A stretch of DNA of 64,000 nucleotides from the NCBI RefSeq assembly GCF_001668725.1, contig NZ_LZKL01000037.1, positions 62,001 through 126,000 of the forward strand, in the 5' to 3' direction. The notes under the pieces are model-generated. The model saw nothing but the letters and a program-made list of their open reading frames with translations, ran no database searches and was not told the origin of the DNA. The position numbers and the translations under genes are program-made. Position 1 is the first letter of the stretch; each line of letters opens with the position of its first letter. Positions 10,504 to 18,733 of this stretch are shown here, in pieces. This DNA is from Mycobacterium sp. E787 (GTDB lineage: Bacteria; Actinomycetota; Actinomycetes; Mycobacteriales; Mycobacteriaceae).

Positions 10504-11130
10504 CTAGCTACCTGTCTCTTCGCTGGCGGCGGTCAAGATGAGCCCCGCGACGTCGGCGAGGCGGTCGGCGATCTCGCGGTAGGTGAGTTGCCCGCTGGCG
10601 GCCTGCACCAACGCCCCGAAAAACGCCATCTCGAGCGCGGATACGGTGGCGGGATCGGCGCCCGGACCTATCGCCGATGCGATGCGGCGATGAATTTCCG
10701 CGCCGATCCGGTCGCGCGCCGCGCACACGGCAGGATCGGCGCCGCCACTCAGCAGCGCCGCCGTGCAGGCCGCGCCGACCTCGGGTTCGTCGGCGACCAC
10801 CAGGGCCAGGTGGCGGAGCACCTTGTCCACCCGGGCGGGCATGGGGTCGTTCACGTCGGTGAAGAAGGGGACCTGGCGCACCAGGTCGAGGTAGACCTCG
10901 GCGATCAGATGGTTCTTCGACGAAAAGTAGGTGTAGGCGGTCGCGGGGGCCACCTTGGCGCGGGCCGCCACCGCGCGCACCGTCAGGTCGGCATAGGACT
11001 TCTCGCGCAGCGTCTCGATGCCCGCCGCGAGGACCTTGCGGAAGGTCTCCTCCTGGCGGCGGTTGCGCAAAGTCGCTCCGGTCTGGCGGTCGGCGTGGGA
11101 TGCGAGCGCAGCCAGTGCATCGCTGGACAC
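10504..11130 (-). CDS. TetR-family repressor of the cyp51 operon (Rv0767c-like)
   Basis: A 208-residue TetR protein. The N-terminal helix-turn-helix is visible in TFRKVLAAGIETLREKSYADLTVRAVAARAKVAPATAYTYFSSKNHL. The start is GTG 11130, 6 bases after a TAGCTT -10 element, which suggests a leaderless message. The palindrome TGGACA-CA-TGTCCA overlaps that start codon and a second copy lies near the divergent aldA start, strong evidence for autoregulation and control of both operons. Ligand unknown. Confidence 0.92.
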   Translation of the reverse strand: MSSDALAALASHADRQTGATLRNRRQEETFRKVLAAGIETLREKSYADLTVRAVAARAKVAPATAYTYFSSKNHLIAEVYLDLVRQVPFFTDVNDPMPARVDKVLRHLALVVADEPEVGAACTAALLSGGADPAVCAARDRIGAEIHRRIASAIGPGADPATVSALEMAFFGALVQAASGQLTYREIADRLADVAGLILTAASEETGS

Positions 11131-11137
11131 ATGTCCA
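11124..11137. promoter_or_regulatory. Palindromic operator 1 (TGGACA-N2-TGTCCA)
   Basis: TGGACACATGTCCA has perfect 6-base arms around CA. It overlaps the start codon of the TetR gene and begins next to a TAGCTT -10 element on the minus strand (11142-11137), so a bound dimer would block the TetR-cyp123-cyp51 transcript. The core is shared with operator 2. Confidence 0.7.
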
Positions 11138-11283
11138 AGCTATCGGATGCCGGCGACGGGAAGCAAGCCCGATCGGCAAATACCCAGCTTAATTGGGAAC
11201 TTTCGGCGCCCCCGTTGGTGCCCGAGGAGATCGGCCCTTGCACCGCCGAGGACCGGGCGACTATGGTTCGGTACGACAATATC

Positions 11284-11295
11284 GGACAAGTGTCC
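11284..11295. promoter_or_regulatory. Palindromic operator 2 (GGACA-N2-TGTCC) upstream of aldA
   Basis: GGACAAGTGTCC has the same 5-base arms and 2-base spacer as operator 1. It starts 4 bases after a GACAAT -10-like hexamer (11275-11280) and ends 47 bases before the aldA start, so it should cover the aldA transcription start. Two matching palindromes in one divergent region point to a single TetR repressor controlling both sides. Confidence 0.65.
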
Positions 11296-11342
11296 ACTCA
11301 ACTGGCGTGCATGGTTGGGCCGCGCACAGACGGGAGCGGGAG

Positions 11343-12812
11343 ATGGCCTTGTTGGCCGACGGCGCGAGCGCACTGTTCATCGACGGGAAGTCTTCGCCGG
11401 GCAGTGCCGGCACGTTTCCCACGATCAACCCGGCAACCGAGGAAGTGCTCGGGGTCGCCGCCGACGCCGACGCCGGCGACATGGGCCGCGCCATCGACGC
11501 AGCGCGGCGGGCGTTCGACGGCACGGACTGGTCCCGCGACACCGAACTGCGGGTGCGGTGCGTGCGGCAGTTGCGCGAGGCGATGCAGCAGCACCTCGAG
11601 GAGCTGCGGGAGCTGACCATCGCCGAGGTCGGCGCACCGCGAATGCTCACCAGCATCGCCCAGTTGGAAAGCCCGGTCAACGACCTGGCGTTCGCGGCGG
11701 ATACGGCCGAATCGTACGAATACAACCAGGATCTCGGCGAGGCGTCGCCGATGGGCATCCCCACCCGGCGCACCATCGCCCGTGAGGCCGTCGGCGTCGT
11801 CGGCGCGATCACCCCGTGGAACTTCCCCCACCAGATCAACCTCGCCAAGATCGGGCCCGCGCTGGCCGCCGGCAACACCGTCGTCTTGAAGCCCGCCCCC
11901 GACACCCCGTGGTGCGCCGCCGTGCTGGGCGAACTCATCGCCGAGCACACCGACTTTCCGCCCGGTGTGATCAACATCGTCACGTCCAGCGACCACGGCG
12001 TCGGCGCGCTGCTGGCCAAAGACCCTCGGGTGGACATGGTTTCGTTCACCGGCTCGACCGCCACCGGCCGCAGTGTGATGGCCGACGGCGCGGCCACCAT
12101 CAAGAAGGTGTTCCTCGAACTGGGCGGCAAGTCGGCGTTCATCGTCCTCGACGACGCCGACCTGGGCGGTGCGGTCGGAGTGGCGGGCTTCTCGGTCTGC
12201 ATGCACGCCGGGCAGGGCTGCGCGATCACCACCCGGCTGGTGGTGCCGCGCGCGCGGTACGACGAAGCGGTCTCCATCGCGGCCGCGACGATGGGCGGCA
12301 TCAAGGCCGGCGATCCCACCGATCCCGGAACCATCTGCGGGCCGGTCATTTCCGCGCGCCAGCGCGACCGGATACAGGGCTACCTCGACTCGGCGATCGC
12401 CGAGGGCGGAACGTTCGCGTGCGGGGGTGGGCGGCCGGCCGACCGTGACGTCGGCTTCTTCATCGAGCCCACGCTGATCGCGGGCCTGGGCAACGACGCC
12501 CGCTGCGCGCGGGAGGAGATCTTCGGACCCGTGCTGACGGTGATCCCGCACGACGGCGACGACGACGCCGTGCGCATCGCCAACGACTCGCCATACGGAC
12601 TGTCGGGCACCGTGTTCGGCGCCGACCCCGGTAGGGCGGCGAGCGTCGCCGCGCGCGTCCGCGCCGGCACCATCAATGTCAATGGCGGCGTGTGGTATTC
12701 GGCCGATGCGCCATTCGGTGGCTACAAGCAGTCCGGGAACGGCCGCGAGATGGGCCTGGCCGGTTTCGAGGAGTACCTGGAGATCAAGACCATCGCGACA
12801 GCGGTTAGCTGA
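11343..12812 (+). CDS. aldA: NAD(P)-dependent aldehyde dehydrogenase AldA
   Basis: A 489-residue aldehyde dehydrogenase. Substrate-side glutamate in LELGGKSAF, catalytic cysteine in HAGQGCAITT, the TGSTATGR cofactor motif, and EEIFGPVLTVIPH near the end are all present. It oxidises an aldehyde to a carboxylate; the AdhB product is a candidate but the substrate is unknown. ATG 11343 begins MALLADGASALFIDG. It opens a plus-strand operon with the SDR 14 bp downstream and is divergent from the TetR/cyp51 operon. Confidence 0.93.
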   Translation: MALLADGASALFIDGKSSPGSAGTFPTINPATEEVLGVAADADAGDMGRAIDAARRAFDGTDWSRDTELRVRCVRQLREAMQQHLEELRELTIAEVGAPRMLTSIAQLESPVNDLAFAADTAESYEYNQDLGEASPMGIPTRRTIAREAVGVVGAITPWNFPHQINLAKIGPALAAGNTVVLKPAPDTPWCAAVLGELIAEHTDFPPGVINIVTSSDHGVGALLAKDPRVDMVSFTGSTATGRSVMADGAATIKKVFLELGGKSAFIVLDDADLGGAVGVAGFSVCMHAGQGCAITTRLVVPRARYDEAVSIAAATMGGIKAGDPTDPGTICGPVISARQRDRIQGYLDSAIAEGGTFACGGGRPADRDVGFFIEPTLIAGLGNDARCAREEIFGPVLTVIPHDGDDDAVRIANDSPYGLSGTVFGADPGRAASVAARVRAGTINVNGGVWYSADAPFGGYKQSGNGREMGLAGFEEYLEIKTIATAVS

Positions 12813-12826
12813 AGGAGCTTGAAAGA

Positions 12827-13576
12827 ATGCGATTCGAGAACAAGGTCGCCATCGTCACCGGGTCGGGCGGCGGCATCGGCCGGGCGTACGCCGAGGCGCT
12901 GGCCCGCGAGGGCGCGGCGGTCGTGGTGGCCGACATCAAGGCCGAGGCGGCCGAGGGGGTGGCCAAGCAGATCGTCGCCGACGGCGGAACGGCGCTGGCC
13001 GTCCCCGTCGACGTGTCCGACCCGGCGTCGGCCAAGGCGATGGCCGACCGGACGCTGGCCGAGTTCGGCGGCATCGACTACCTGGTCAACAACGCCGCGA
13101 TATTCGGGGGCATGAAGCTGGACTTCCTGCTCACCGTCGATGCGGACTACTACCGGAAGTTCATGAGCGTCAACCTCGACGGCGCGCTGTGGTGCACCCG
13201 CGCGGTGTACAAGAAGATGGCCAAGCGCGGCGGCGGGGCGATCGTCAACCAGTCGTCCACGGCCGCCTGGCTGTACTCGAACTTCTACGGCCTCGCCAAG
13301 GCCGGGATCAACGGCCTGACGCAACAGCTGTCCCGCGAACTGGGTGGCCAGAACATCCGGATCAACGCGATCGCCCCCGGACCCATCGACACCGAGGCCA
13401 ACCGGACCACCACGCCGCAGGAGATTGTCGCCGACATCGTCAAGGGTCTGCCGTTGTCCCGCATGGGAACTCCCGAAGACGTCGTCGGGATGTGCCTGTT
13501 CCTGCTGTCCGACGAGGCGTCGTGGATCACCGGGCAGATATTCAACGTTGACGGCGGGCAGATAATCCGGTCATGA
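12827..13576 (+). CDS. Short-chain dehydrogenase/reductase (Rv0769-like)
   Basis: A 249-residue classical SDR: GSGGGIG cofactor turn, NNAA motif, catalytic serine in NQSSTAAW, YGLAK active-site pair, and the C-terminal ITGQIFNVDGGQIIRS typical of FabG-like enzymes. GAAGGAG lies just upstream of ATG 12827. Its stop overlaps the next gene's ATG (13573), so the two are coupled. Likely an alcohol/ketone redox step in the pathway shared with AldA; substrate unknown. Confidence 0.92.
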   Translation: MRFENKVAIVTGSGGGIGRAYAEALAREGAAVVVADIKAEAAEGVAKQIVADGGTALAVPVDVSDPASAKAMADRTLAEFGGIDYLVNNAAIFGGMKLDFLLTVDADYYRKFMSVNLDGALWCTRAVYKKMAKRGGGAIVNQSSTAAWLYSNFYGLAKAGINGLTQQLSRELGGQNIRINAIAPGPIDTEANRTTTPQEIVADIVKGLPLSRMGTPEDVVGMCLFLLSDEASWITGQIFNVDGGQIIRS

Positions 13577-14430
13577 GTCAGGATTTGAAGCTCGGCTTCA
13601 TCGGCTTGGGCAATATGGGCGCGCCGATGGCCACCAAGATGACCGAATGGCCCGGCGGGGTGACGGTTTACGACATCCGGGCCGAGGCCATGACACCGCT
13701 CGCCGAGAAGGGTGCCGGCCTGGCCGACAGCATCGCCGACGTCGCCGCCGCCGACATCGTCCACATCACCGTCCTCAACGACGAGCAGGTGCGCGAGGTC
13801 GTCGGCGAACTGGCCGCGCACGCCAAGCCGGGAACGGTGATCGCGATCCACTCGACCATCAGCGACACCACCGCGGTCGAACTGGCCCGCGAACTGAAAC
13901 CGCGTGACATTCATGTCGTCGACGCACCCGTCAGCGGTGGCGCGGCGGCCGCCGCGAAGGGCGAGCTCGCCACCATGGTGGGGGCCGATCGTGAGGTATA
14001 CGAGAAGATCAAGCCGGCGTTCAAGCACTGGGCCGCGGTGGTCATCCACGCCGGTGAGCCCGGCGCGGGGACGCGAATGAAGCTGGCCCGCAACATGTTG
14101 ACGTTCACCTCCTACGTGGCGGCGTGCGAGGCGATGAAGCTGGCCGAGGCCGCCGGGCTGGACCTGCAGGCCCTGGGCCGGGTGGTGCGCCACACCGACG
14201 CCCTGACCGGCGGTCCCGGGGCGATCATGGTGCGCGACGACATGAAAGACCTTCAGCCGGAACACTTCCTGTACCAACCGTTCATGCATACCCGGGGCCT
14301 CGGAGAAAAGGACCTGAGCCTGGCGCTGGCGCTGGGCGAGGCGGTGTCGGTGGACCTGCCGTTGGCCCGGTTGGCCTACGAAGGACTGGCGGCAGGACTC
14401 GGGGTGCCGCACAACGAGAAAGAGGCGTGA
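13573..14430 (+). CDS. 3-hydroxyisobutyrate dehydrogenase-family protein (Rv0770-like)
   Basis: A 285-residue beta-hydroxyacid dehydrogenase. N-terminal NAD-binding GFIGLGNMGAPMATKM, substrate motif DAPVSGGAAAAAKGEL, and the catalytic lysine in AGTRMKLARNML. The family oxidises 3-hydroxy acids to semialdehydes or reduces succinic/glyoxylic semialdehydes. It overlaps the SDR upstream and the CMD gene downstream, consistent with a multi-step aldehyde/hydroxyacid route. Confidence 0.9.
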   Translation: MSQDLKLGFIGLGNMGAPMATKMTEWPGGVTVYDIRAEAMTPLAEKGAGLADSIADVAAADIVHITVLNDEQVREVVGELAAHAKPGTVIAIHSTISDTTAVELARELKPRDIHVVDAPVSGGAAAAAKGELATMVGADREVYEKIKPAFKHWAAVVIHAGEPGAGTRMKLARNMLTFTSYVAACEAMKLAEAAGLDLQALGRVVRHTDALTGGPGAIMVRDDMKDLQPEHFLYQPFMHTRGLGEKDLSLALALGEAVSVDLPLARLAYEGLAAGLGVPHNEKEA

Positions 14431-14864
14431 TGGACGAGCGACGGCGCAAGGGCCTCGAGAAGATGAACGAGGTCTACGGCTGGGAGATGCCCAACATCGA
14501 GGGCGATGCGTACTTCGACCTGACCGTCGACCACCTGTTCGGCAGCATCTGGACGCGGCCCGGATTATCGATGCGCGACAAGCGGATCATGACCCTGACG
14601 GCCGTGACCGCGATCGGGAACCGCGACCTGGCCGAGATCCAGATCAACGCCGCGCTGCTCAACGGGGAGCTCGACGAGACCGAGCTGAAGGAGATGGCGG
14701 TCTTCCTCACCCACTATCTCGGGTTCCCGCTGGGCTCGGCGCTCAACGGCGCCGTCGACGCGGTCGTCGCGAAGCGCAGGAAGGCCGCGGCGAAGGGCGC
14801 CGGCGAGGACAAGAAGGCCAACGTGGATGCCGCGTTGAAGATGCATTCCGGTGACAAGGAGTGA
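14430..14864 (+). CDS. Carboxymuconolactone decarboxylase-family protein (Rv0771-like)
   Basis: A 144-residue all-helical protein starting MDERRRKGLEKMNEVYGWEM, with RDKRIMTLTAVTAIGNRDLAEIQINAALLNG characteristic of the CMD fold. It has no CxxC pair, so it is not an AhpD-type peroxidase; it is closer to gamma-carboxymuconolactone decarboxylase-like proteins. The ATG shares its first base with the last base of the upstream stop. Lysine-rich C-terminal tail. Last gene of the aldA operon. Confidence 0.88.
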   Translation: MDERRRKGLEKMNEVYGWEMPNIEGDAYFDLTVDHLFGSIWTRPGLSMRDKRIMTLTAVTAIGNRDLAEIQINAALLNGELDETELKEMAVFLTHYLGFPLGSALNGAVDAVVAKRRKAAAKGAGEDKKANVDAALKMHSGDKE

Positions 14865-14873
14865 CCGGCCGAC

Positions 14874-15194
14874 TCAGTACGGCCGGACGCCTTGCGGCAT
14901 CACGTATTCGGAGGTTGGCCCGTACACGCCGTTGACGGTGGTCCCGCCCTGGATGATGCCCGGGGCCATCTCCAGCATGTTGTGAGGGAATCCGAAAGTC
15001 GGTTTGGTCAGCGCGTCCAGCCGGTCCAGTTCATCGGCGGTGAGGTGCACGTCGACGGCTTGAACATTGTCCTCGAGCTGCGAGAGCCTGCGCGCCCCGA
15101 TGATGACAGACGAGACGGCGGGCTGCGCCTGGACCCACGCGAGCGCCACGCCGGCGACCGTCGTCTCGTGCGCCGTGGTGAGCACGAGCGGTTA
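14874..15194 (-). pseudogene. Aldo/keto reductase remnant (C-terminal third only)
   Basis: The minus-strand frame from GTG 15185 encodes 103 residues that match only the C-terminus of aldo/keto reductases: TVAGVALAWVQAQPAVSSVIIGARRLSQLEDNV is the NADPH-binding end of the barrel. Full-length enzymes have about 320 residues. An in-frame TAA at 15194-15192 stops the frame directly upstream and no AKR sequence follows before purD at 15285, so the N-terminal two thirds are gone. It cannot form a TIM barrel. Confidence 0.82.
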
Positions 15195-15270
15195 CCCATC
15201 GAGTCGTTCGACGAATCCGTGGCCTGAGCCCCTTCGTCGTCCGCGCATGTGGCGTGGCGCGACGGCCCGC

Positions 15271-15276
15271 TAGAGT
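15271..15276 (+). promoter_or_regulatory. -10 element of purD (leaderless)
   Basis: TAGAGT fits the mycobacterial TANNNT -10 and ends 8 bases before the GTG start of purD, so transcription should begin at or next to the start codon. No Shine-Dalgarno sequence is visible. Confidence 0.5.
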
Positions 15277-15284
15277 GACGTGTC

Positions 15285-16553
15285 GTGCGCGTCCTGGTGA
15301 TCGGATCTGGTGCCCGTGAGCATGCGCTGCTGCTGGCGCTTCGCAACGACCCGCAGGTCACGGGACTGGCCGTCGCTCCGGGCAACGCCGGGACCGCTCG
15401 CCTGGCCGAGCAGCACGATGTCGACATCACCTCGGGTGAAGCGGTGGTCGCGCTGGCTCGCGAGGTCCGGGCCGACCTGGTGGTCATCGGCCCCGAGGTG
15501 CCGCTGGTCCTCGGCGTGGCCGACGCGGTGCGGGCCGCCGGCATCGTCTGCTTCGGGCCCGGCAAGGACGCCGCGCGCATCGAGGGCTCCAAGGCGTTCG
15601 CCAAAGACGTTATGGCCGCCGCCGGCGTCCGGACCGCATCCAGCGAAATCGTGGACAGCCCAGCCACACTGGACGCTGCCCTGGACCGGTTCGGGCCCCC
15701 CGCGGGCGACCCGGCCTGGGTGGTGAAAGACGACGCCCTGGCGGCCGGCAAGGGCGTGGTGGTGACCCCCGATCGCGAGGTGGCGCGAGCCCACGCCGCC
15801 GGACTGCTCGAGGCGGGACACCCGGTGCTGCTCGAGTCCTTCCTGGACGGCCCCGAGGTCTCGCTGTTCTGCGTCGTCGACGGCCGCACCGTGGTGCCGC
15901 TGCTGCCGGCGCAGGACTTCAAGCGGGTCGGCGACGGTGATACCGGACCCAACACCGGGGGCATGGGCGCCTACGCGCCGCTGTCGTGGCTGCCCGAGGA
16001 GCTTTTCCGGGAAATCGTCGGCCAGATTGTCGAACCCGTCGCGGCCGAACTCGTCGAGCGGGGATGCCCGTTCAGCGGATTGCTCTACGTCGGCCTGGCG
16101 ATCACGGCGAACGGCCCCGCGGTGGTCGAATTCAATTGCCGCTTCGGCGATCCCGAGACCCAGGTAGTGCTGGCGCTGCTGGAGTCACCGCTTGGACAGC
16201 TGCTCTATGCCGCGGGCACCGGCAAGCTGGCAGACTTCGGCGAATTGCACTGGCGCGAAGGCGCCGCGGTGACGGTGGTGCTGGCGGCCGAGAACTATCC
16301 GGGCCGCCCCCGGGTCGGAGACGTCGTCGTCGGCGCTGAAGCCGACGGGGTGCTGCACGCCGGAACCGCGCGGCGCGACGACGGGGCGATCGTCTCCTCG
16401 GGCGGTCGGGTGCTGTCGGTGGTGGGCACCGGAGCGGACCTGTCCGCCGCACGCGCCAACGCTTACGAGATTCTGCGCTCGATTCGGTTGCCCGGCAGCC
16501 ACTTTCGCAGCGACATCGCGCTGGCGGCGGCGGAGGGCAAGGTCAGCGTTTAG
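15285..16553 (+). CDS. purD: Phosphoribosylamine-glycine ligase PurD
   Basis: A 422-residue ATP-grasp enzyme joining phosphoribosylamine and glycine to give GAR, step 2 of purine synthesis. N-terminal [19 protein letters not shown], then [21 protein letters not shown], the ATP-grasp lysine in [14 protein letters not shown], and [15 protein letters not shown] and [12 protein letters not shown], all diagnostic. Start GTG 15285; length is normal. Divergent from the aldo/keto reductase remnant. Confidence 0.97.
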   Translation: MRVLVIGSGAREHALLLALRNDPQVTGLAVAPGNAGTARLAEQHDVDITSGEAVVALAREVRADLVVIGPEVPLVLGVADAVRAAGIVCFGPGKDAARIEGSKAFAKDVMAAAGVRTASSEIVDSPATLDAALDRFGPPAGDPAWVVKDDALAAGKGVVVTPDREVARAHAAGLLEAGHPVLLESFLDGPEVSLFCVVDGRTVVPLLPAQDFKRVGDGDTGPNTGGMGAYAPLSWLPEELFREIVGQIVEPVAAELVERGCPFSGLLYVGLAITANGPAVVEFNCRFGDPETQVVLALLESPLGQLLYAAGTGKLADFGELHWREGAAVTVVLAAENYPGRPRVGDVVVGAEADGVLHAGTARRDDGAIVSSGGRVLSVVGTGADLSAARANAYEILRSIRLPGSHFRSDIALAAAEGKVSV

Positions 16554-16602
16554 TTTTCGGCCACTGCGGCGGCGTCACTGGGTGAAGTCGGCTCCCACCC
16601 CC

Positions 16603-16631
16603 TTGACCACAGCGAGGGGAACGGTCAGAAT
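16603..16631 (+). promoter_or_regulatory. Predicted promoter of the inserted TetR gene
   Basis: TTGACC (16603-16608) and CAGAAT (16626-16631) are separated by 17 bases, a good match to -35/-10 spacing. Transcription would start near 16638, immediately before the imperfect palindrome at 16642-16654. Confidence 0.45.
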
Positions 16632-16641
16632 GAATTAATAA

Positions 16642-16654
16642 ACCAACCGTCGGT
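16642..16654. promoter_or_regulatory. Imperfect palindrome, candidate TetR operator
   Basis: ACCAACCGTCGGT matches its own reverse complement at all positions except one mismatched pair and the centre (ACC-N-AC-N-GT-N-GGT). It lies 8 bases upstream of the TetR start codon, at the predicted transcription start, an arrangement typical of autorepression. Confidence 0.5.
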
Positions 16655-16661
16655 CTAAGAA

Positions 16662-17408
16662 TTGGTGAGTGCATTGGCGCGAAAGGTCAACGTTGCAGAG
16701 CACGCGGCGCGCCGTGACGCCATTCTGGATGCCGCCCAGCGGCTGGTCCTATCGAAGGGCTACGAGCGGCTGACGGTGCAGGATCTCCTCGATGAACTGC
16801 AGATCTCCAAGGGCGCCTTCTACCACTACTTCGATTCCAAGCCGGCGGTGATCGAGTCTCTCACCGAGCGACTCGTCAGCGACTCCGCACAGGCGCTTGC
16901 CCCGACCGTCGATAGCCATGAGTTGGGGGCGGATGAAAAGCTGAAGCGCTTCTTTGACGAGATCGTTCGCTGGAAGTCTGAGCGCCAGAGTTTGTTTGTG
17001 GCGATGCTGCCAGTCTGGTATGCGCCTGAGAACGTCGTGTTCCGCCTGCGAGTCCAGGTGGCTGTGGCCAGACGACTTGCGCCGTTGGTGACTTCGATCG
17101 TGCATCAGGGTGTGAAAGAGCGGCGGTTCGCCACCGCCTTTCCCGAGCAGGCCGGCGCGATCATTGTCACCCTCGTTCAGGCGTTGCAGGACGCGATTGC
17201 CCACCAGTTGATGGCGATTGCGTATCGGTCACCGCAAGCGTCGCGGACGCGGGACATCGTTGCAACTTATGGGGCGCACATCGAAGCTATTGAGCGCTAT
17301 CTGGGCCTACCAGCAGGTGCCCTATATCGTGCCGACTCTCGGGCCGTGAATAGCTGGATCGCCTCTATACGACAAGCCGATACGACGCTGGCGGGAGCGA
17401 CGGGATGA
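16662..17408 (+). CDS. TetR-family regulator of the adjacent hydrolase
   Basis: A 248-residue TetR protein. HTH: RRDAILDAAQRLVLSKGYERLTVQDLLDELQISKGAFYHYFDSK, very canonical. TTG 16662 and GTG 16665 are both possible starts. Its stop overlaps the hydrolase ATG (17405-17408), so the pair is co-translated. Hand-counted 60-base lines here are 53-67% GC against about 72% in a purD line, suggesting acquired DNA. M. tuberculosis, as I recall, has ggtA directly after purD, so this pair is an insertion. Confidence 0.88.
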   Translation: MVSALARKVNVAEHAARRDAILDAAQRLVLSKGYERLTVQDLLDELQISKGAFYHYFDSKPAVIESLTERLVSDSAQALAPTVDSHELGADEKLKRFFDEIVRWKSERQSLFVAMLPVWYAPENVVFRLRVQVAVARRLAPLVTSIVHQGVKERRFATAFPEQAGAIIVTLVQALQDAIAHQLMAIAYRSPQASRTRDIVATYGAHIEAIERYLGLPAGALYRADSRAVNSWIASIRQADTTLAGATG

Positions 17409-18727
17409 AGGTTGATTTCGCCAACAAGACCGTAGGTGGTTTCAATTTCGAGTTCGTCCGCGGATTGTCGTTGCAGGCGGCCGGCGCGGCCGAATACGGC
17501 GAGTGCATGGACACCATGAGCCGAATCACGAGCAACAACTTCAACAGCTGGATCACCGAATGGGCCGCCACCGCAGACCGGGTCGCCGCATTCGCGCACG
17601 CCGAAGAGCGGCTGGGCAACCGCGCGAGTGCCCACGACGCTTTTCAGCGCGCGGCCAACTATTACCGCATGGCCGTGTTCTATGCCGCGCACACCGAGGC
17701 CCGCCACACCCAGCTATGGCAGCGCAGCAAGGATTGCTTTCATCAGACGATCGCCCTCATGGACGGTCCCTTCGAGATTTTGAACATCGAGTTTGAAGGA
17801 GCTCGGCTGCCGGCCTATTTCGCCTCGGCCGGCGACGGTCAGCGTCCCACGCTGATCGCGCTGGGTGGCTTTGACTCGACGATCGAGGAGCTTTATTGGT
17901 GGGTTGGTGCCGCTGCTCGGGCCCATGGTTGGAACTGCCTGATGTTCGAGGGTCCCGGACAGTGGGGAGCACTGAAGACCAACCCGGGCTTGACCTTTCG
18001 GCCCGATTACGAAAAGCCAGTAGGCGCCGCGGTGGACTATCTTCACACACGCTCCGATGTCGATACGGGCAAGCTGGCCATCATCGGGTACTCGATGGGT
18101 GGTTACCTGGCTACCCGAGGTGCGCTCGACCAGCGGATCGGCGCCTGCATCCCAAACTCGCTGATCGTCGATTGCGGTGCAGCCGCCCGGGCCGGAATGA
18201 AGGGGCTGCTCAAGAGCACCAGATTCATGGATCTGGCGTTCAACCTGATTATGAAAGTCAATACCCCGGCCCGCTGGGGCTTTCAACACTCCGCATGGAC
18301 GCTGGGTATCCGCAACGCCCACGAATGGGTGCAGGCCTACCGGCCCTACAGCATCAAAGACCTCACGGACCGTTACCGCCATCCCATGTTGTTCCTGTTC
18401 AGCGAGGACGACATTCGCGACGCCGCCGCGCCTTCGGCGGACATCGTCAACGACATGCTCGACTTCATGCTCGAACTCAACTGCGACCGCTACATCCGCC
18501 TGTTCACCCGAGCCGAAGGCGCATCAAGCCACTGCCAGATGGGCGGATTGAGCTACGCCCAGGCCGTGATCTTCGACTGGCTTAACCACGTTTTTCTCGA
18601 TGGTCCGATGCCCGAGCCGGCAAGTCCGGCCGTCGCCGATCTGTTCGTCGGCCAGTTTGCCAAGCATGGGAAGGCAGAAGGCGAAACCAAAGCCAGGCAA
18701 CTGGTTGAGGTCGCCGAGCTCATTTGA
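17405..18727 (+). CDS. Alpha/beta hydrolase with N-terminal helical region
   Basis: A 440-residue hydrolase. Residues 1 to about 130 are helix-rich (cap/N-terminal domain); the catalytic domain has TLIALGGFDSTIEELYWW, nucleophile Ser230 in GYSMGGY, an acid near DDIRDAA (about residue 333) and His376 in SSHCQMGG. The architecture resembles 2,6-dihydropseudooxynicotine hydrolase and related C-C or ester hydrolases; substrate unknown. Probably repressed by the TetR gene it overlaps. Confidence 0.8.
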   Translation: MKVDFANKTVGGFNFEFVRGLSLQAAGAAEYGECMDTMSRITSNNFNSWITEWAATADRVAAFAHAEERLGNRASAHDAFQRAANYYRMAVFYAAHTEARHTQLWQRSKDCFHQTIALMDGPFEILNIEFEGARLPAYFASAGDGQRPTLIALGGFDSTIEELYWWVGAAARAHGWNCLMFEGPGQWGALKTNPGLTFRPDYEKPVGAAVDYLHTRSDVDTGKLAIIGYSMGGYLATRGALDQRIGACIPNSLIVDCGAAARAGMKGLLKSTRFMDLAFNLIMKVNTPARWGFQHSAWTLGIRNAHEWVQAYRPYSIKDLTDRYRHPMLFLFSEDDIRDAAAPSADIVNDMLDFMLELNCDRYIRLFTRAEGASSHCQMGGLSYAQAVIFDWLNHVFLDGPMPEPASPAVADLFVGQFAKHGKAEGETKARQLVEVAELI

Positions 18728-18733
18728 GTAGCT

